Assembly: GCA_013001045.1 (NCBI GenBank) | Contig: JABDNG010000070.1 | Coordinates: forward strand, 1-47,050 | From: Woeseiaceae bacterium | GTDB taxonomy: Bacteria; Pseudomonadota; Gammaproteobacteria; Steroidobacterales; Woeseiaceae | Direction of reading: 5' to 3' | DNA length: 47,050 bases | Shown here: one piece after another, positions 44,946-47,050 of the stretch | How positions within the stretch are numbered: the stretch's first letter is position 1 | Layout of the letters: each line of letters begins with the position of its first letter | Program-made: the position numbers and the translations under genes | Notes under the pieces: generated by a model | What the model was told of the DNA's origin: nothing | Seen by the model: the letters and a program-made list of their open reading frames with translations, nothing else | Databases searched by the model: none

Positions 44946-45819
44946 CGCTCGGCTCCTCAGCGACGCCTTCCCCGGCTGTCGGAGCGGCCGACCAGATCAA
45001 CATGATTTCACGAACCTGGTCGAGCGCCGCCGCGGGCTTTGCCGTGACGTCGGCGAAGGACTCCTGCGGAATGCGCGTCACCGAGTCGACCACGGCGACC
45101 GGGTAGCCCGCCGGAAACGCGCCGCCGAGACCGGACGTGACCAGCAGGTCACCGGCACGTATATCCGCGTTGTTTGGCAGAAAGGGCAGGTCGAGCCGGT
45201 CGATCTCACCCGTGCCCACCGCAATGGTGCGCAGACCGTTGCGATTAACCTCGACGGGCAAAGCGTGATCGGTGTCGCTGATCAGTACGGCTTGCGAGGT
45301 CATCAGTCCGGTCCTGATGACCTGGCCCACGACCCCGTCCGCGCTGACAATCGCCTGTCCATCGTAGACGCCATCTCGACTGCCGATATCGATGATCAGG
45401 TTGTGTTCATAAGGGTTCGCATCGACCGCCATAATTTCCGCGACACGCACCTCGTCGCGAACCCTGGCGCGCGCATCGAGCAGCGCCCGCAGACGCGCGT
45501 TTTCGGCTTCCAGCGCGGTAAGTCGTTGCAAGCGCGCGTTGGTTAGCAGTCGCTCGGACTTGAGACGACTGTTCTCGAGTTCGAGATTAGCGCGTGAGGT
45601 CGTCGATTCGCCGAGCCATGACCAGAAGCGCAGCGGCGCATCGACAGCAAGCCGCACCGGATAGACCGCAACATCGATGCCCTTGCGAACCGCGTCGAGG
45701 TGATTCTCGCGATGATCCAGGTACATCAGTGCGATGCTGACAATAATCAGGACCAGTACCCGAAGACCGAGTGCCGGGATGCGGGCTGGATTGCTGGAAT
45801 TTTCCCGGGAAGCGACCAT
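44938..45819 (-). CDS. mreC: Cell shape-determining protein MreC
   Basis: Bitopic inner-membrane protein that activates PBP2-RodA. 293 aa from ATG 45819: membrane helix about 17-36 (LRVLVLIIVSIALMYL), coiled coil about 75-115 (LELENSRLKSERLLTNARLQRLTALEAENARL), then the paired beta-barrels with VDANPYEHNLIIDIGSRDGVYDGQ and VTSGLGGAFPAGYPV. Further upstream codons overlap mreB and are not used. There is no clear ribosome binding site before 45819, so the start is slightly uncertain. Confidence 0.94.
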   Translation of the reverse strand: MVASRENSSNPARIPALGLRVLVLIIVSIALMYLDHRENHLDAVRKGIDVAVYPVRLAVDAPLRFWSWLGESTTSRANLELENSRLKSERLLTNARLQRLTALEAENARLRALLDARARVRDEVRVAEIMAVDANPYEHNLIIDIGSRDGVYDGQAIVSADGVVGQVIRTGLMTSQAVLISDTDHALPVEVNRNGLRTIAVGTGEIDRLDLPFLPNNADIRAGDLLVTSGLGGAFPAGYPVAVVDSVTRIPQESFADVTAKPAAALDQVREIMLIWSAAPTAGEGVAEEPSDE

Positions 45820-45859
45820 CGTGTAGGTGGGGGCTGTCGTCAGTCGACCCGGCCGTGAA

Positions 45860-46978
<1,119 letters not shown>

Positions 46979-47043
46979 TTATTGCGTCCCCGCTGAAAAG
47001 CGGCCCGTTTGACAACCCTTAGACGCAACCATCACCGCCGGAA

Positions 47044-47050
47044 ATGTCCC
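47044..47050 (+). CDS. gatC: Possible start of gatC (only ATG and one codon visible)
   Basis: An ATG with GGAA just before it begins seven bases from the window end, on the strand opposite mreB. In Pseudomonas and relatives gatC, the small subunit of Asp/Glu-tRNA amidotransferase, starts divergently from mreB. The call rests on position only. A TTGACA at 47009-47014 has no matching -10. Confidence 0.3.

Overview
The window looks like chromosomal core DNA of a gammaproteobacterium. Supporting this are a Crp/Vfr regulator, 6S RNA between zapA and the 5-formyl-THF cyclo-ligase gene, the ygfB-pepP-ubiH-ubiI block divergent from zapA, the lptD-surA-pdxA-rsmA-apaG-apaH run, and an mre-mrd-rlpA-dacA-lipB wall cluster. 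Coq7, GcvP split into two subunits and an AmgK/MurU pair point away from Enterobacterales, towards pseudomonad-, chromatial- or Woeseia-like lineages. The genus cannot be fixed from the sequence alone. No insertion sequence, prophage, integrase or CRISPR array was seen.

Layout. 1-2.9 kb: 3' part of rpe, crp-like gene, coq7, and a divergent DUF481 outer-membrane protein gene. 3.0-4.4 kb: rplM-rpsI, then tRNA-Gln(CTG) followed by tandem repeats that copy the tRNA 3' end and each carry a terminator. 4.4-7.2 kb (minus): rpiA, a histone H1-like gene, 5-formyl-THF cyclo-ligase, 6S RNA, zapA and a ZapB-like gene. 7.3-11.7 kb (plus): UPF0149, pepP, ubiH, ubiI. 11.7-16.7 kb: a module inserted where E. 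coli-like genomes go straight to gcvT. It holds an inactive transglutaminase with seven membrane helices, an ATP-grasp ligase, an unknown membrane/coiled-coil protein and a convergent DUF885 peptidase. 16.8-22 kb: tandem glycine riboswitch and gcvT-gcvH-gcvPA-tpx-gcvPB, with a one-cysteine peroxiredoxin translationally coupled inside the operon. 22-27 kb: a two-protease/four-PDZ Deg7/Nma111-like protein and a DUF255 thioredoxin-fold protein. 27-29.2 kb: lgt-thyA-folA. 29.2-35.7 kb (minus): the lptD-to-apaH operon. 35.7-37.4 kb: amgK-murU. 37.4-46.9 kb (minus): mreB, mreC, mreD, mrdA, rodA, mltB, rlpA, dacA, ybeD, lipB, nearly all overlapping or abutting. The last seven bases may begin a divergent gatC.

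How the genes fit together. The 27-47 kb half is mostly envelope biogenesis: lipoprotein maturation, LPS and outer-membrane assembly, muramic acid recycling and the elongasome. One-carbon metabolism recurs across the window (gcv system, 5-formyl-THF cyclo-ligase, ThyA, FolA). All three oxygen-dependent ubiquinone hydroxylases (UbiI, UbiH, Coq7) lie within 11 kb.

Most unusual points: the tRNA-Gln tail repeats, the one-cysteine Tpx inside the glycine-cleavage operon, the transglutaminase-like/ATP-grasp/membrane-protein module, the degenerate second protease domain in the Deg7-like protein, and promoters placed so that coq7 and the zapB-like gene should be leaderless.
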